A DNA stretch of 62,603 bases from Mycobacterium sp. Its GTDB lineage: Bacteria; Actinomycetota; Actinomycetes; Mycobacteriales; Mycobacteriaceae. The notes beneath the pieces were generated by a model. The model was given only the letters and a program-made list of their open reading frames with translations, was not told the origin of the DNA and did no database searches. Location: NCBI GenBank assembly GCA_025965895.1, contig JAOPWC010000169.1, positions 1 to 62,603 on the forward strand, read 5' to 3'. The position numbers and the translations under genes were made by a program. Below, one piece after another: positions 15,002 to 24,799 of this stretch. Numbering within the stretch: the stretch's first letter is position 1; every line of letters starts with the position of its first letter.

Positions 15002-16176
15002 TGCGACGCCGTTTCGAGGACGTCCGGCAGCGCGCCGAGGAATTCGTCGATCTGCGCTTCGGTGATCACCAGCGGCGGCGCCAACCGGATCACGTCGGGC
15101 GCGGCGGCGTTCACCAGGAAACCGGCGTCGCGGGCGGCCGCCTCGATGGGCTTGGCCCGGGGTGCGGTCAGCACCATCCCACGAAGCAGCCCGCGCCCCC
15201 GTACATGGTCGACCAATGGGTGATTCAGCGACTCGATGCCATGGCTCAGCGACTTGCCCAGCACGTCGGCGCGACCGACCAGATCCTCGTCGGCGAGCGT
15301 CTGCAGCACCGCCAAAGCCGCCGCGGCGCAGACCGGGTTGCCGCCGAACGTGCTGCCGTGCAGTCCGGCAGTGAGCAGGCTCGCCGCCGGACCGACCGCC
15401 AGGCACGCCCCGATCGGCAGGCCGCCGCCGAGCCCCTTCGCGAGGGTGACGATGTCGGGTGTGACGCAGTCGTGTTGGTGCGCGAAGAACGCGCCCGTGC
15501 GGCCCATCCCGGTCTGTACCTCGTCGAGCACGAGCAGCGCATCGTGTCGCGCGGTGATCTCCCGGGCGGCCGCGAGGTAGCCGGCGGGCGGCACGACGAC
15601 ACCGCTCTCGCCCATGATCGGTTCGAGGAACACCGCCGCGGTGTCGTCGGATACCGCCGCGGCGAGCGCGTCGGCATCGCCGTACGGCACATGCGTCACC
15701 TGGCCGGGCAGCGGCTCGAACGGGGCCTGCTTGGTCGGTTGCCCGGTCAGCGCAAGCGATCCCATCGTGCGGCCGTGAAAAGCCTCCTGGGCGGCAACGA
15801 GTTTCGTGCGTCCGGTCAACCGTGAGATCTTGAACGCCACCTCGTTGGCCTCAGTGCCCGAGTTGCAGAAGAACACCCGCGCTCGGGTGTCTGCGCCGAG
15901 CAGTTCGACGAGCGCCTCGGCGAGCGCGATACCCGGCTCGGTGGCGTACAGGTTCGATGTGTGGCCCAACGTGTTGAGTTGGCGGGTCACCGCCTCGATC
16001 ACGGCCGGGTGTCGGTGGCCGAGCAGGTTGACCGCGATGCCGCCGAGCAGATCGAGATACGACTTGCCGTCGACATCGGTGACCACTGCGCCGTCGCCGC
16101 TGGCCAGCGCGAGCGGAGGGGTGCCGTAGTTGTCCATCATCACGGCCGACCACCGCTGGAGTAGCGAGGGATTCAC
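14998..16176 (-). CDS. argD: Acetylornithine aminotransferase
   Basis: A PLP-dependent class III aminotransferase converting N-acetylglutamate semialdehyde to N-acetylornithine. The 392 aa carry CNSGTEANEVAFKISR, HGRTMGSLALTG, LVLDEVQTGMGRTG, and the PLP lysine in TLAKGLGGGLPIGA. The GTG at 16176 overlaps the argB stop by GTGA and gives MNPSLLQRW; longer forms would sit inside argB. Confidence 0.97.
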   Translation of the reverse strand: MNPSLLQRWSAVMMDNYGTPPLALASGDGAVVTDVDGKSYLDLLGGIAVNLLGHRHPAVIEAVTRQLNTLGHTSNLYATEPGIALAEALVELLGADTRARVFFCNSGTEANEVAFKISRLTGRTKLVAAQEAFHGRTMGSLALTGQPTKQAPFEPLPGQVTHVPYGDADALAAAVSDDTAAVFLEPIMGESGVVVPPAGYLAAAREITARHDALLVLDEVQTGMGRTGAFFAHQHDCVTPDIVTLAKGLGGGLPIGACLAVGPAASLLTAGLHGSTFGGNPVCAAAALAVLQTLADEDLVGRADVLGKSLSHGIESLNHPLVDHVRGRGLLRGMVLTAPRAKPIEAAARDAGFLVNAAAPDVIRLAPPLVITEAQIDEFLGALPDVLETASQ

Positions 16177-17054
16177 GCCTTCACCACCTTCGTTCCGGTG
16201 CCCGCGTCGGTGAACAGTTCCACCAGCACGCAGTGCTCGACCCGACCGTCGATCACATGCGCGCTGGGCACGCCGGAGGCGACGGCCCGCAGGCACGCTT
16301 CGATCTTGGGCACCATGCCGGTCTCCAGCGCCGGCAGCAGCCCGGCCAGCGTCGCGGTGTCGATCTCACTGACCAGCGAGTCGCGGTCCGGCCACCGCGT
16401 GTAGAGACCCTCGACGTCGGTGAGCATCAGCAGCTTTTCGGCCTTCAGCGCCTCGGCCAGCGCGGCCGCGGCGGTGTCGGCGTTGATGTTGTGCACGACG
16501 CCGTCGGCGTCCGGTGCGATCGAGGACACCACCGGGATGCGTCCGGCCGCGATCAGGTCGAGGACCGCGGCGGTGTTGACGGATGCCACGTCACCGACGA
16601 GGCCGATGTCGGTGGCAATGCCGTCCACGGTTACGCTGCGCCGCACGGCGGTGAACAATTGGGCGTCTTCGCCGGTGATCCCGACCGCATATGGTCCGTG
16701 GGCGTTGATCATGTTCACCAGTTCGCGACCGACCTGACCGAACAGCACCATCCTGGCCACGTCGAGCACCTCCGGGGTGGTGACACGGAACCCGGCCTTG
16801 AAATTCCCTGCGATTCCGAGCTTTTTCAGCATCGCGGTGATCTGCGGGCCACCGCCGTGGATCACGACGGGGTGGATGCCGCAGTTGCGCAGGAAGGCCA
16901 TGTCGGCGGCGAACGCCCGGCGCAGCGTATCGTCGGTCATCGCATTGCCGCCGTATTTGACGACGACGATCTTTCCGTGCAGGGATTTGAGCCACGGCAG
17001 AGCCTCTGCCAGCACCTGCGCCTTGACGTCCCGGGACACGGTGGGGGCGCTCAT
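16173..17054 (-). CDS. argB: Acetylglutamate kinase
   Basis: Phosphorylates N-acetylglutamate, usually the arginine-feedback-sensitive step. The 293 aa show the amino-acid kinase motifs VVKYGGNAM, VIHGGGPQI and NINADTAAAALAEAL, with the Lys/Gly-rich phosphate loop near the N-terminus. The ATG at 17054 overlaps the argJ stop by ATGA. Confidence 0.97.
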   Translation of the reverse strand: MSAPTVSRDVKAQVLAEALPWLKSLHGKIVVVKYGGNAMTDDTLRRAFAADMAFLRNCGIHPVVIHGGGPQITAMLKKLGIAGNFKAGFRVTTPEVLDVARMVLFGQVGRELVNMINAHGPYAVGITGEDAQLFTAVRRSVTVDGIATDIGLVGDVASVNTAAVLDLIAAGRIPVVSSIAPDADGVVHNINADTAAAALAEALKAEKLLMLTDVEGLYTRWPDRDSLVSEIDTATLAGLLPALETGMVPKIEACLRAVASGVPSAHVIDGRVEHCVLVELFTDAGTGTKVVKA

Positions 17055-18265
17055 GAGCTGTACGCCGAGTTCTCTTCGACGTAGCCGTGGGACAGGTCGG
17101 TGGTGCGGACCGACGCCGCAGCGCTGCCGACGCCGAGGTCCACCGCCACGTCGATGTCGGGTCCGCTCAGGTCCACCTGGCGCGCCCCGGGCGCCCCGAC
17201 CCCGTTGACACAGACCGGAAATCCGTTGAAGGCCACCGTGATCCGGTTCGGATCAAGTGCCACGGGCGCCATCCCGACGGCAGCCACCACCCGGCCCCAG
17301 TTCGGGTCGGAGCCGAACAACGCGGTCTTGACGAGGTTGTCCCGCGCGATGACCCGGGCAGCATCGAGCGCGTCGTCGGCGGTGGCGGCGCCGTGGACGG
17401 TGACGGTCACGCGCTTGGTGACGCCCTCGGCGTCCGCCTGCAGCTGGGCGACCAGGTCGTCGCACACCCGTAGCACCGCGTCGTTCAATTCGCTTTGGCT
17501 GGGCGCTGTTTCGCTGGCGCCCGACGCAAGGAGCAACACGGTGTCGTTGGTCGAGCAGCTGCCGTCGACGTCGAGGCGGTCGAACGTCAGCGCAGTGGCA
17601 CGGCGCAGTGCGTTCTCGAGCGCAGCGGGGTCGGCGACGGCATCCGTGGTGATCACACACAGCATCGTGGCGAGTGAGGGCGCGAGCATCCCGGCGCCCT
17701 TGGCCATCCCGCCGACGGTCCAGTTGCCGGCGTGGTGCAGCGCCACCTGCTTGGGCACCGTATCGGTGGTCATGATCGCGCGGGCCGCCTCCTCGCCGCC
17801 GGTCAGCCCGCCGCCCAACCCATGAACGATGGCGCGCACGCCGGGCAGCACCTTGTCCATCGGCAGTCGGTCGCCGATCAGCCCGGTGGAGCAGACGGCA
17901 ACCTCGACCGCACCGGTCTCGGTTCCCCAGTCCGACAGCGCCGCGGCGAGCGCCTCGGCGGTGGCGTGAGTGTCCTGGAAGCCTTGCGGGCCGGTGCAGG
18001 CGTTGGCACCGCCCGAGTTCAGGATCACCGCCCGCAGCCGGCCGGTCGTCATCACCTGCTGTGTCCAGAGCACCGGCGCAGCCTTCACCTGGTTGCGGGT
18101 GAATACCCCTGCCGCCGCGTAATCGGGACCCTCGTTGAACACCAGTGCCAGGTCCAGCACGCCGGACGCCTTGATCCCGGCGGAAATGCCCACCGCGCGG
18201 AACCCGGCCGGGGCTGTGACGCCCTGCGTGCGCACCAGCCGGGTCTGCGCGGACACGCCGGTCAC
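17051..18265 (-). CDS. argJ: Glutamate N-acetyltransferase / amino-acid acetyltransferase (ArgJ)
   Basis: A bifunctional enzyme that recycles the acetyl group from acetylornithine to glutamate. The 404 aa contain the self-cleavage site in KGAGMLAPSLATMLCVITTD, where the precursor is cut before the Thr that becomes the nucleophile of the beta chain. The GTG at 18265 overlaps the argC stop by GTGA. The C-terminus SHGYVEENSAYSS is typical of the family. Confidence 0.97.
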   Translation of the reverse strand: MTGVSAQTRLVRTQGVTAPAGFRAVGISAGIKASGVLDLALVFNEGPDYAAAGVFTRNQVKAAPVLWTQQVMTTGRLRAVILNSGGANACTGPQGFQDTHATAEALAAALSDWGTETGAVEVAVCSTGLIGDRLPMDKVLPGVRAIVHGLGGGLTGGEEAARAIMTTDTVPKQVALHHAGNWTVGGMAKGAGMLAPSLATMLCVITTDAVADPAALENALRRATALTFDRLDVDGSCSTNDTVLLLASGASETAPSQSELNDAVLRVCDDLVAQLQADAEGVTKRVTVTVHGAATADDALDAARVIARDNLVKTALFGSDPNWGRVVAAVGMAPVALDPNRITVAFNGFPVCVNGVGAPGARQVDLSGPDIDVAVDLGVGSAAASVRTTDLSHGYVEENSAYSS

Positions 18266-19296
18266 GGCGCCACCCCGACCACTGACAGCCCCTCGTGCTC
18301 CGGCCAGCCCAACGCCAGGTTCATTGACTGGACGGCGCCTCCCCCGGTGCCTTTGACCAGGTTGTCGATCGCGCACACCGCGATGAACATGCCGGCGTCT
18401 TCGTCGACGGCGACCGCGAGGTGCGCAGCGTTGCTGCCGATCACCGCACCTGTTCTCGGCAACTGGCCCTCGGGCAGCAGGTGCACGAAAGGCTCACCGG
18501 CGTAGGCCTTTTCGTAGGCCTCCCGCAGCCGGGGCAGCGTCGTCGCCGTGCGTGCCGTGCAGGTCGCCAGGATGCCCCGTGACATCGGCGCCAGCACCGG
18601 GGTGAACGACACGGACACCGGACGCTCGGTGACGGCCTGCAGGCCCTGAGCGATCTCGGGCGTGTGCCGGTGGGCGCCGGCGATGTTGTAGGCGCGGGCC
18701 GATCCGATCACCTCTGAGCCCAGCAGCTCCGGCGTGGCGGTGCGACCGGCGCCGGACGTGCCGCTGACGGCGACCACCGTCACCGTCGGTTCGATGAGGT
18801 TCTCCGCCACGGCGGGCACCAGCGCGAGCAGCGCGGCCGTCGGATAACAGCCCGGAACCGCGATCCGGCGGGCACCGCGTAGCCGGTCACGCGTGTCCGG
18901 AAGCTCGGGCAGCCCGTACGGCCAGCTGCCGGCGTGTGCCGAACCGTAGAACTTTTGCCAGGCATCGGCGTCGGCGAGCCGGAAGTCGGCGCCGCAGTCG
19001 ACGATCACGGTGTCCGGGTCCAATTTCTGGGTCAGCGCCGCCGAATGCCCGTGCGGCAGAGCCAAAAAGACGACGTCATGGCCGGACAGCACGCGGGCGT
19101 CGGTCGTTTCCAGAACCCGCGACGCCAGCGGCAGCAGGTGCGGATGATGTTCGGCCACCGTGCTGCCCGCGTTGCCGGCCGCGGTAAGCGCGCCGATGGT
19201 CAGGCGCCCGTCGGAGTAGGCCGGATGGCCCAGCAGCAGCCGCAGGATCTCCCCGCCGGCATAGCCGCTCGCTCCCGCCACTGCCACCGTAGTCAT
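18262..19296 (-). CDS. argC: N-acetyl-gamma-glutamyl-phosphate reductase
   Basis: First gene of the arginine operon; it reduces N-acetylglutamyl phosphate with NADPH. The 344 aa have a Rossmann start VAVAGASGYAGGEILRLL, LALPHGHSAAL, and the active-site Cys in VPGCYPTAALLAL. ATG at 19296. The upstream 69 bp, before pheT, hold an ArgR-box-like palindrome. Confidence 0.97.
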   Translation of the reverse strand: MTTVAVAGASGYAGGEILRLLLGHPAYSDGRLTIGALTAAGNAGSTVAEHHPHLLPLASRVLETTDARVLSGHDVVFLALPHGHSAALTQKLDPDTVIVDCGADFRLADADAWQKFYGSAHAGSWPYGLPELPDTRDRLRGARRIAVPGCYPTAALLALVPAVAENLIEPTVTVVAVSGTSGAGRTATPELLGSEVIGSARAYNIAGAHRHTPEIAQGLQAVTERPVSVSFTPVLAPMSRGILATCTARTATTLPRLREAYEKAYAGEPFVHLLPEGQLPRTGAVIGSNAAHLAVAVDEDAGMFIAVCAIDNLVKGTGGGAVQSMNLALGWPEHEGLSVVGVAP

Positions 19297-19307
19297 TTCG
19301 CCGATTC

Positions 19308-19321
19308 TGCATGGTTATGCA
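19308..19321. promoter_or_regulatory. Candidate ArgR operator upstream of argC
   Basis: TGCATGGTTATGCA is a perfect inverted repeat of 5 bp arms around 4 bp, the same 5-4-5 geometry as the classical ARG box (TGAAT-N4-ATTCA). It ends 12 bp before the argC start codon. A second partial half site, TGAAT read on the minus strand, lies a few bases further upstream. Binding by the ArgR encoded in this operon is inferred. Confidence 0.6.
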
Positions 19322-19365
19322 AACCATTGCAAATTCATTCTGAGCTCACCCGTTGCGCGGCGAAG

Positions 19366-21849
19366 TCAGCGGCGTTGAACGGCACCGACCATCTCGGAGG
19401 CCTGTTGCACCGCGGCGTCGCGGGCGGCGCTCGCCTCGTCCTCGGTCAGCGTGCGGTCGGCCGCGCGGAACCGCAGCGCCAGCGTCAGCGACTTGCGGCC
19501 CTCGCCGGTCTGCGGCCCGGTGTACACGTCGAACAGCCGGATGTCCTCGAGCAGCTCGCCGGCGCCGACGCGCAAGGCGTCGATCACGGCCTGCGCGGCG
19601 ACATCAGCGTCGACGATCAGGCTGACGTCCTGGAACACCGCCGGGAACGGCGACACTCGCGGCGCGGGCAGCGACTCGACGATCGGTATCGCCTCGAGGT
19701 TCAGCTCGACCGCGCACGTGGCTGGCGGCAGGCCGCTGCGCTCGATGATCGCCGGGTGCAACTGGCCAGCATGTCCGACCACCGTGTCGCCGACGAGCAC
19801 CTCGGCACCCCGGCCCGGATGCCACGGCAGGTAGTCGGCGGCCCGCAGGGTGAGCTCCGCGCCGCTGGCGCGGCCGATGACCCGTACCGCCTCGAACGCG
19901 TCGGCCGCGTCCACCGGCCGGCCCGGTCCCCACGGGCCGCGCGGTTCCCGCAGCCCGGACAACACCAGGCCGACGTGTTCGGGCTGGCGCGGCAGCGAGT
20001 CGTCCATGCCGGCGATCTGGTCATTGGTGGGGCGCCGGTCCACGGGCAAGGGATCGATCGGCCGCGTCCGCTGGGTCGGCCGCACGACCTGCTGAATGGC
20101 GAACAACGCGACGTCGACGGTGCCGCGCGAGACATTGCGCGCCAGTGCCTCCAGCAGACCGGGCAACAGCGTCGTCGCGAGTTCGGGGCGATCGGCTTCC
20201 AACGGATTGAGCACCCGGGTCGTGCGCCGACGCGGGTCGTCGGGAGGCAACCCCCACTGGTCGAACACCCCTGCGGGGAGAAACGGTGACGGCAGCACCT
20301 CGACATATCCGGACAGCGCCAGCGACTTGCCGATCGCGCGTCGGCGCTTCTGAACCGGGGTCGGTCCTCGCCCGGGCGGCGCCAGCGGCAGCACCGACGG
20401 GATGATGTCCAGGCCCTCCAGGCGCATCACCTCTTCGACGAGGTCGGACGGCTCCAGCAGGTCAGGACGCCAGCTGGGCGGCGTGACGGTCAGCTGCGTG
20501 TCTCCGGCGACGGATGCGCCGACCTGTTCGAGCCGCTTGCGGGTCGTGCCGTCGGGGTAGTCCACACCGGCGCTGCGGTCCGGAAGGTCAGCCGGCATCT
20601 CGATCGGCGGCATCGACCAGTCGCGCCGCGGCGGGTCGCCGGTCCAGTCGGTCAGTTTCGGTTGCGCGGTGCCGCCTGCGATGTCGGTCAGCAGCGTCGC
20701 CGCCCGGTCCAGCGCGGCCGCTGAGATCGCCGGGTCGACGGACCGCTCGTAGCGCCGACCGGACTCGCTGGTCAGATGCAGCCGCCGCTGCGTGCGCGAT
20801 ACCGCCGCGGGGTCCCATACCGCGGCTTCCAGCAGCACGTCGGTCGAGTCGTCGCGCATCTCGGTGGTGCCCGCACCCATCACGCCGCCGATCGCCGCGG
20901 TCGCGACGTCGTCGACGATCAGCACGTCCCCGGGGGCGAGCGTGCGCTCGACGTCGTCGAGCGTGGTGACCTTCTCGCCCGGTTTTGCGAACCGCACGTG
21001 CAGGGCTCCGGTGATACGGCTGCTGTCGTGGGCGTGCATCGGATGGCCGAGTTCCAGCATGACGTAGTTCGTCACGTCGACGGCCGGTGAGATCGCGCGG
21101 AGGCCCGACAGCAGCAGCCGCCGCTGCATCCACCACGGCGAGACGGCGCCGGGATCGATGCCCGCGACCGGACGCAACGCGAACCGCCGAACACCGGTGG
21201 CCGGGTCGACGGCCAGTGGCCAGGCCTCGCCCTCGGCGGGCAGCGGCGGCACACCGGCCGGGTCGACGAAGTCCAGGTCGTACGCGCACGCGATCTCTCG
21301 CGCCATGCCGCGCACCGAGAGCGCGTATCCGCGGTCCGGGGTGATGGCCAGATGGAACACCACGTCGTCCATGCCGAGCACTGCGACCCCGTCCTCGCCG
21401 GGTTCGGCAGTCCCCGGCGGCAGCACCAGGATGCCGGAATGGTCGGTGCCCAGATTCAGTTCGGCCGTCGAGCAGATCATCCCGTCGGAGATACGCCCGT
21501 AGGTCTTGCGCGACGTGATCGTGAAGTCAGCTGGCAGCGTGGTCCCGGGCAGCGCCACCACGACGAGATCACCGACACTGAAGTTTGTTGCACCGCAAAC
21601 GATATCGCGTGGCTGATCCTCGCCGACGTCGACCTTGACCGCGCGGATCGGCTTTTTGAACTCGGTCAGTTCCTCGATCTCGGTGACGCGTCCGATGGTC
21701 AGCGGCCCGGTGACGGGCCCGACCGGAATGACTTCCTCGACCTCGTGACCGATCCTGGTCAACGTCTGCTCCAGCTCGCCGGGTGACACGTCCCAACCGG
21801 GAGCGCCAGTGGCGACGACCTCGCGTAGCCAGCTGTAGGGAAGCCGCAT
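19366..21849 (-). CDS. pheT: Phenylalanyl-tRNA synthetase beta chain
   Basis: The large subunit of the (alpha-beta)2 PheRS. The 827 aa include an N-terminal tRNA-binding (EMAP/OB) domain around residues 40-150, the B3/B4 editing domain, the B5 domain (MPADLPDRSAGVDYPDG region), the catalytic-like core, and the C-terminal ferredoxin-fold anticodon-binding domain (SPFPAVFQDVSLIVD and FRAADRTLTEDEASAARDAA). Its ATG shares one base with the pheS stop (TGATG), so the subunits are translationally coupled. Confidence 0.97.
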   Translation of the reverse strand: MRLPYSWLREVVATGAPGWDVSPGELEQTLTRIGHEVEEVIPVGPVTGPLTIGRVTEIEELTEFKKPIRAVKVDVGEDQPRDIVCGATNFSVGDLVVVALPGTTLPADFTITSRKTYGRISDGMICSTAELNLGTDHSGILVLPPGTAEPGEDGVAVLGMDDVVFHLAITPDRGYALSVRGMAREIACAYDLDFVDPAGVPPLPAEGEAWPLAVDPATGVRRFALRPVAGIDPGAVSPWWMQRRLLLSGLRAISPAVDVTNYVMLELGHPMHAHDSSRITGALHVRFAKPGEKVTTLDDVERTLAPGDVLIVDDVATAAIGGVMGAGTTEMRDDSTDVLLEAAVWDPAAVSRTQRRLHLTSESGRRYERSVDPAISAAALDRAATLLTDIAGGTAQPKLTDWTGDPPRRDWSMPPIEMPADLPDRSAGVDYPDGTTRKRLEQVGASVAGDTQLTVTPPSWRPDLLEPSDLVEEVMRLEGLDIIPSVLPLAPPGRGPTPVQKRRRAIGKSLALSGYVEVLPSPFLPAGVFDQWGLPPDDPRRRTTRVLNPLEADRPELATTLLPGLLEALARNVSRGTVDVALFAIQQVVRPTQRTRPIDPLPVDRRPTNDQIAGMDDSLPRQPEHVGLVLSGLREPRGPWGPGRPVDAADAFEAVRVIGRASGAELTLRAADYLPWHPGRGAEVLVGDTVVGHAGQLHPAIIERSGLPPATCAVELNLEAIPIVESLPAPRVSPFPAVFQDVSLIVDADVAAQAVIDALRVGAGELLEDIRLFDVYTGPQTGEGRKSLTLALRFRAADRTLTEDEASAARDAAVQQASEMVGAVQRR

Positions 21850-22892
21850 CAGGCTCCCACCCCGAACGGCAGCGAGAACCGGACGTCTCCCTCGACCATG
21901 TCACGCATGTCGGGGATTCCGTTGCGGAACTGCAGCGTGCGTTCCAGTCCCATGCCGAACGCGAAGCCGGAGTATTCGGTCGGATCGACGCCGGTGGCAC
22001 GCAAGACATTGGGGTCCACCATGCCGCAGCCGCCCCATTCGACCCAGCCGGCGCCGCCCTTGCGGTTCTCGAACCAGACATCGACTTCGGCCGACGGCTC
22101 GGTGAACGGGAAGAAGTGGGGACGCATGCGGGTTCTGGCCTGGGGGCCGAACTCAGCCCGGGCCAGGGCGTCCAGGGTGCCGCGCAGGTGCGCCATGGTC
22201 AGCCCCCGGTCCACCGCCAGGCCCTCGACCTGATGGAACACCGGGGTATGGGTGGCGTCGAGCTCGTCGGTGCGGAATGTGCGGCCGATCGACACTATGT
22301 ACACCGGCAGCTTGCGCTCCAGCAGCGTGCGCACCTGGACCGGTGACGTGTGCGTGCGCAGCACCTGGCGCGAACCGTCCGGCGCGACGTGAAACGTGTC
22401 CTGCATGCTGCGCGCGGGGTGGTCCGGGAGGAAGTTCAGCGCGTCGAAGTTGAAGTGCTCGGTCTCCACCTCCGGCCCCTCGGCCAGCTCCCAGCCCATC
22501 GCGACGAACGTGTCGGCGATGTGCTCGGCCAGAATGGTGATCGGATGCCGCGCACCGACGGGCTGGCGCGTCGAGGGCAGCGTCACATCGATGCGTTCGG
22601 CGACCAGCACCGCGGCGTCCCGCTCCGCCCGCAGGGTGGCCAGCCGAGCGTCGTATGCGCTGTGGGCCTCGGACCGCGCGATATTGACCCGACGACCCGC
22701 GTCGACGCGATCGGCGCTCGGCAGCGTGCCCAGCGCCTGGCGGGCCAGCGCCAGCGGCGAACGGTCGCCCAGGTGTTCCGTCCTGGCGCGAGCCAGCGCG
22801 TCCAGATCCGCGGCGAGATCGAAGGCATGACCGGCCGCGCTGACCGCTTTGGTCAGCGCTTCATCTGAGAGGTCAACGGGCTGATCAGCCAC
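21849..22892 (-). CDS. pheS: Phenylalanyl-tRNA synthetase alpha chain
   Basis: The class II catalytic subunit of PheRS. The 347 aa have an N-terminal coiled coil for tRNA binding, motif 2 in VLRTHTSPVQVRTL and IVSIGRTFRTDELDATHTPVFHQVEG, and motif 3 in GFAFGMGLERTLQFRNGIPDMRD (GMGLER). It begins 34 nt after the rhomboid-like gene. I see no T-box or attenuator in that short gap, so pheST probably shares a longer transcript. Confidence 0.97.
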   Translation of the reverse strand: MADQPVDLSDEALTKAVSAAGHAFDLAADLDALARARTEHLGDRSPLALARQALGTLPSADRVDAGRRVNIARSEAHSAYDARLATLRAERDAAVLVAERIDVTLPSTRQPVGARHPITILAEHIADTFVAMGWELAEGPEVETEHFNFDALNFLPDHPARSMQDTFHVAPDGSRQVLRTHTSPVQVRTLLERKLPVYIVSIGRTFRTDELDATHTPVFHQVEGLAVDRGLTMAHLRGTLDALARAEFGPQARTRMRPHFFPFTEPSAEVDVWFENRKGGAGWVEWGGCGMVDPNVLRATGVDPTEYSGFAFGMGLERTLQFRNGIPDMRDMVEGDVRFSLPFGVGA

Positions 22893-22926
22893 CCGGCGAT
22901 CATAAGTGATCCGCAGGAAGGTGCCG

Positions 22927-23748
22927 TCAGGCGTGCAGCACCGGCTCCGGGGGCATCACCGCGTCGACGGGCTCTGACTTGCTGCGTCGACGCGCGCGCC
23001 AGCGCCGGACCGCCCAGTGCGTGGCCACCGCACCCAACGTGCCGACCAGCGGCGCCACCGCCACCGACAGCAAGGTGTTGACCAGCATCAGGTAGCCGAA
23101 CGATCCGCCGACGGACAGCAGGGCGACCCGCACCCGCGTCCAGTGCACGGTGGACTGGAACCGGCTCGACAACAGCATCCCGAGCACCAGCGCGACGAAG
23201 TGGCCCACATTGGTGAAGTCCTCGCCGAGGGACATCACCGCCAGAGCGGTCGCCAACCACCAACCGATCCACGCCGGTCGCCAACGTGCCGGTATCGCCG
23301 CGGTGAACGTACCCAGCACGGCCGCGGCGCCGTAGCTGATGCCGACGTCACTTGCGTGCGCTACCGATACGGGCAGCCACCCGCACCGGATGGCTGCGGT
23401 CAGCCCGACCGCGACGACCAAGGTGGCGCCGACGTGTCCGAGCGCGAACGTGACGACAAGACGGCCACTGCGCCACAGCAGCTCGGCAAGCGCCAGCAGC
23501 GACACCAGGCCCGGCAACCACACACAGATCGGCCCGTTGGCAGTCACGAACGCGCTGCCGACCAGGGTGCCCAGGTGTCCGTGCCACAGGTTGTGGAGGT
23601 TTGTGCTCATATGGCTGATCACCAAGTCGTGCACCCGCGGCCCGAGAATCAGCAGCGTCGTCGCGACCGCGATCAGCATCAACGCGTAGCCCACGGTCAC
23701 CCGCAACCGGGTCACTGTGAACATCATCCGCGACAACATCGCCTCCAC
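22927..23748 (-). CDS. Rhomboid-like integral membrane protein (Rv1648-like)
   Basis: 273 aa with about six hydrophobic segments. It resembles actinobacterial rhomboid-like proteins: DVGISYGAAAVLG has the GxS-type serine of the rhomboid active site, and HFVALVLGMLLS carries the late His with the HxxxxxxG spacing. A loop with Trp/His (LHNLWHGHL) follows the first helix. Whether it is an active intramembrane protease is uncertain. The C-terminus is basic and cytosolic. It starts 8 nt after the cyclase gene, so the two are probably co-transcribed, and it precedes pheS. The start could be any of three Met codons near 23748. Confidence 0.78.
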   Translation of the reverse strand: MEAMLSRMMFTVTRLRVTVGYALMLIAVATTLLILGPRVHDLVISHMSTNLHNLWHGHLGTLVGSAFVTANGPICVWLPGLVSLLALAELLWRSGRLVVTFALGHVGATLVVAVGLTAAIRCGWLPVSVAHASDVGISYGAAAVLGTFTAAIPARWRPAWIGWWLATALAVMSLGEDFTNVGHFVALVLGMLLSSRFQSTVHWTRVRVALLSVGGSFGYLMLVNTLLSVAVAPLVGTLGAVATHWAVRRWRARRRSKSEPVDAVMPPEPVLHA

Positions 23749-23756
23749 TATGCCGG

Positions 23757-24662
23757 TTACGGCCCCTCCTCCGCTGTTTTCGCGGCTGGCAACTGGCTGC
23801 GAGTTTCGAGCCGGTACATCGTGATGTCGGAAGGCACGCCGCTGGGCCGATGCGAAAACACCGGTCGTCGGAGACGTTTGGCGGTCACGCCCAACTCGTC
23901 CAACTGCTCAGGCGACAGGCGCTCCAGCGTCGCACCGGAAATCAGGACTCCCCCTTTAGCGGCGCATTCCATCACCCGCGCGGCGATGTTGACGTCGACG
24001 CCCAGCCAGTCCGATCCGATGCGTTGCGGTCGGCCGCTGTGGATACCCACCCGCATCCGCGGCGTATATCCGTCCACCTCAACATTTTTCAGCGCCTGGC
24101 GTGCCGTCTGCACCGACGAGATTGCGGTGAACGGATCGGGAAACACCGCCATGATGCCGTCACCCATGCGCTTCACGACCTGGCCGCCGGCCTCCAGCAG
24201 CGGCGGTTCGACAGCTTGCGCGACCCTTCTGAGCAAAATGAGCGTGGCGTCATCACCTGCGCGCAACGCCCAACGAGAGAAGCCGATGAGGTCGGTGAAC
24301 ACCAGCGTGACTTCCTGTTGCCGGGGCCGGCGGCCGACCCGTTCGCTGGCCGCCTGCCATACCTGAAGGGTGGCGAGGCTCACTTCGCGGGACGCGGCGT
24401 CGCGGTCGCCGAGCAACCGGTCCGCGGCACGTGCGGCGGCCTCGGGTCCACCGAACCCGCTCGCAGAGAGGCGGTCGCCGAAATACGGATCACCCGGCAG
24501 GGCCCGACGGGCACGACGAAGGAAGGCGATCACCCCGGGGTTGTGGTTCGTGTTCGTCAGCCATGAGAAGGCACCGTTGCGCCCCTGCGGCGGATGATCC
24601 GGTGTCCCGTCGACTTCCCCGAGGCCGCCGGATCGCTCGCCGAACGGCTCGACCTTCACCAA
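23757..24662 (-). CDS. Class III adenylate cyclase (Rv1647-like)
   Basis: A cytosolic cAMP-forming enzyme of 301 aa. The C-terminal catalytic domain (residues about 125-270) has the first metal Asp in FTDLIGFS, the adenine-contacting Lys and second metal Asp in VVKRMGDGIMAVF, and the transition-state Asn and Arg in DVNIAARVM. The set is complete, so activity is expected. The N-terminal 120 residues are a conserved mycobacterial helical region. ATG at 24662. It sits head-to-head with the MpaB-like gene and just upstream of the rhomboid-like gene. Confidence 0.9.
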   Translation of the reverse strand: MVKVEPFGERSGGLGEVDGTPDHPPQGRNGAFSWLTNTNHNPGVIAFLRRARRALPGDPYFGDRLSASGFGGPEAAARAADRLLGDRDAASREVSLATLQVWQAASERVGRRPRQQEVTLVFTDLIGFSRWALRAGDDATLILLRRVAQAVEPPLLEAGGQVVKRMGDGIMAVFPDPFTAISSVQTARQALKNVEVDGYTPRMRVGIHSGRPQRIGSDWLGVDVNIAARVMECAAKGGVLISGATLERLSPEQLDELGVTAKRLRRPVFSHRPSGVPSDITMYRLETRSQLPAAKTAEEGP

Positions 24663-24799
24663 CGCCAGGGTAAAGGCCCGTTATGACAGGACGAAATCTT
24701 GTGCCGAACCCGCTGGTCACCCATCCGCGGCAGCCGCATCGCGGCTGGATAACCCGGATAACGGAGTCGCGTGACACGCCGAGCGGTTATGGACAACGT

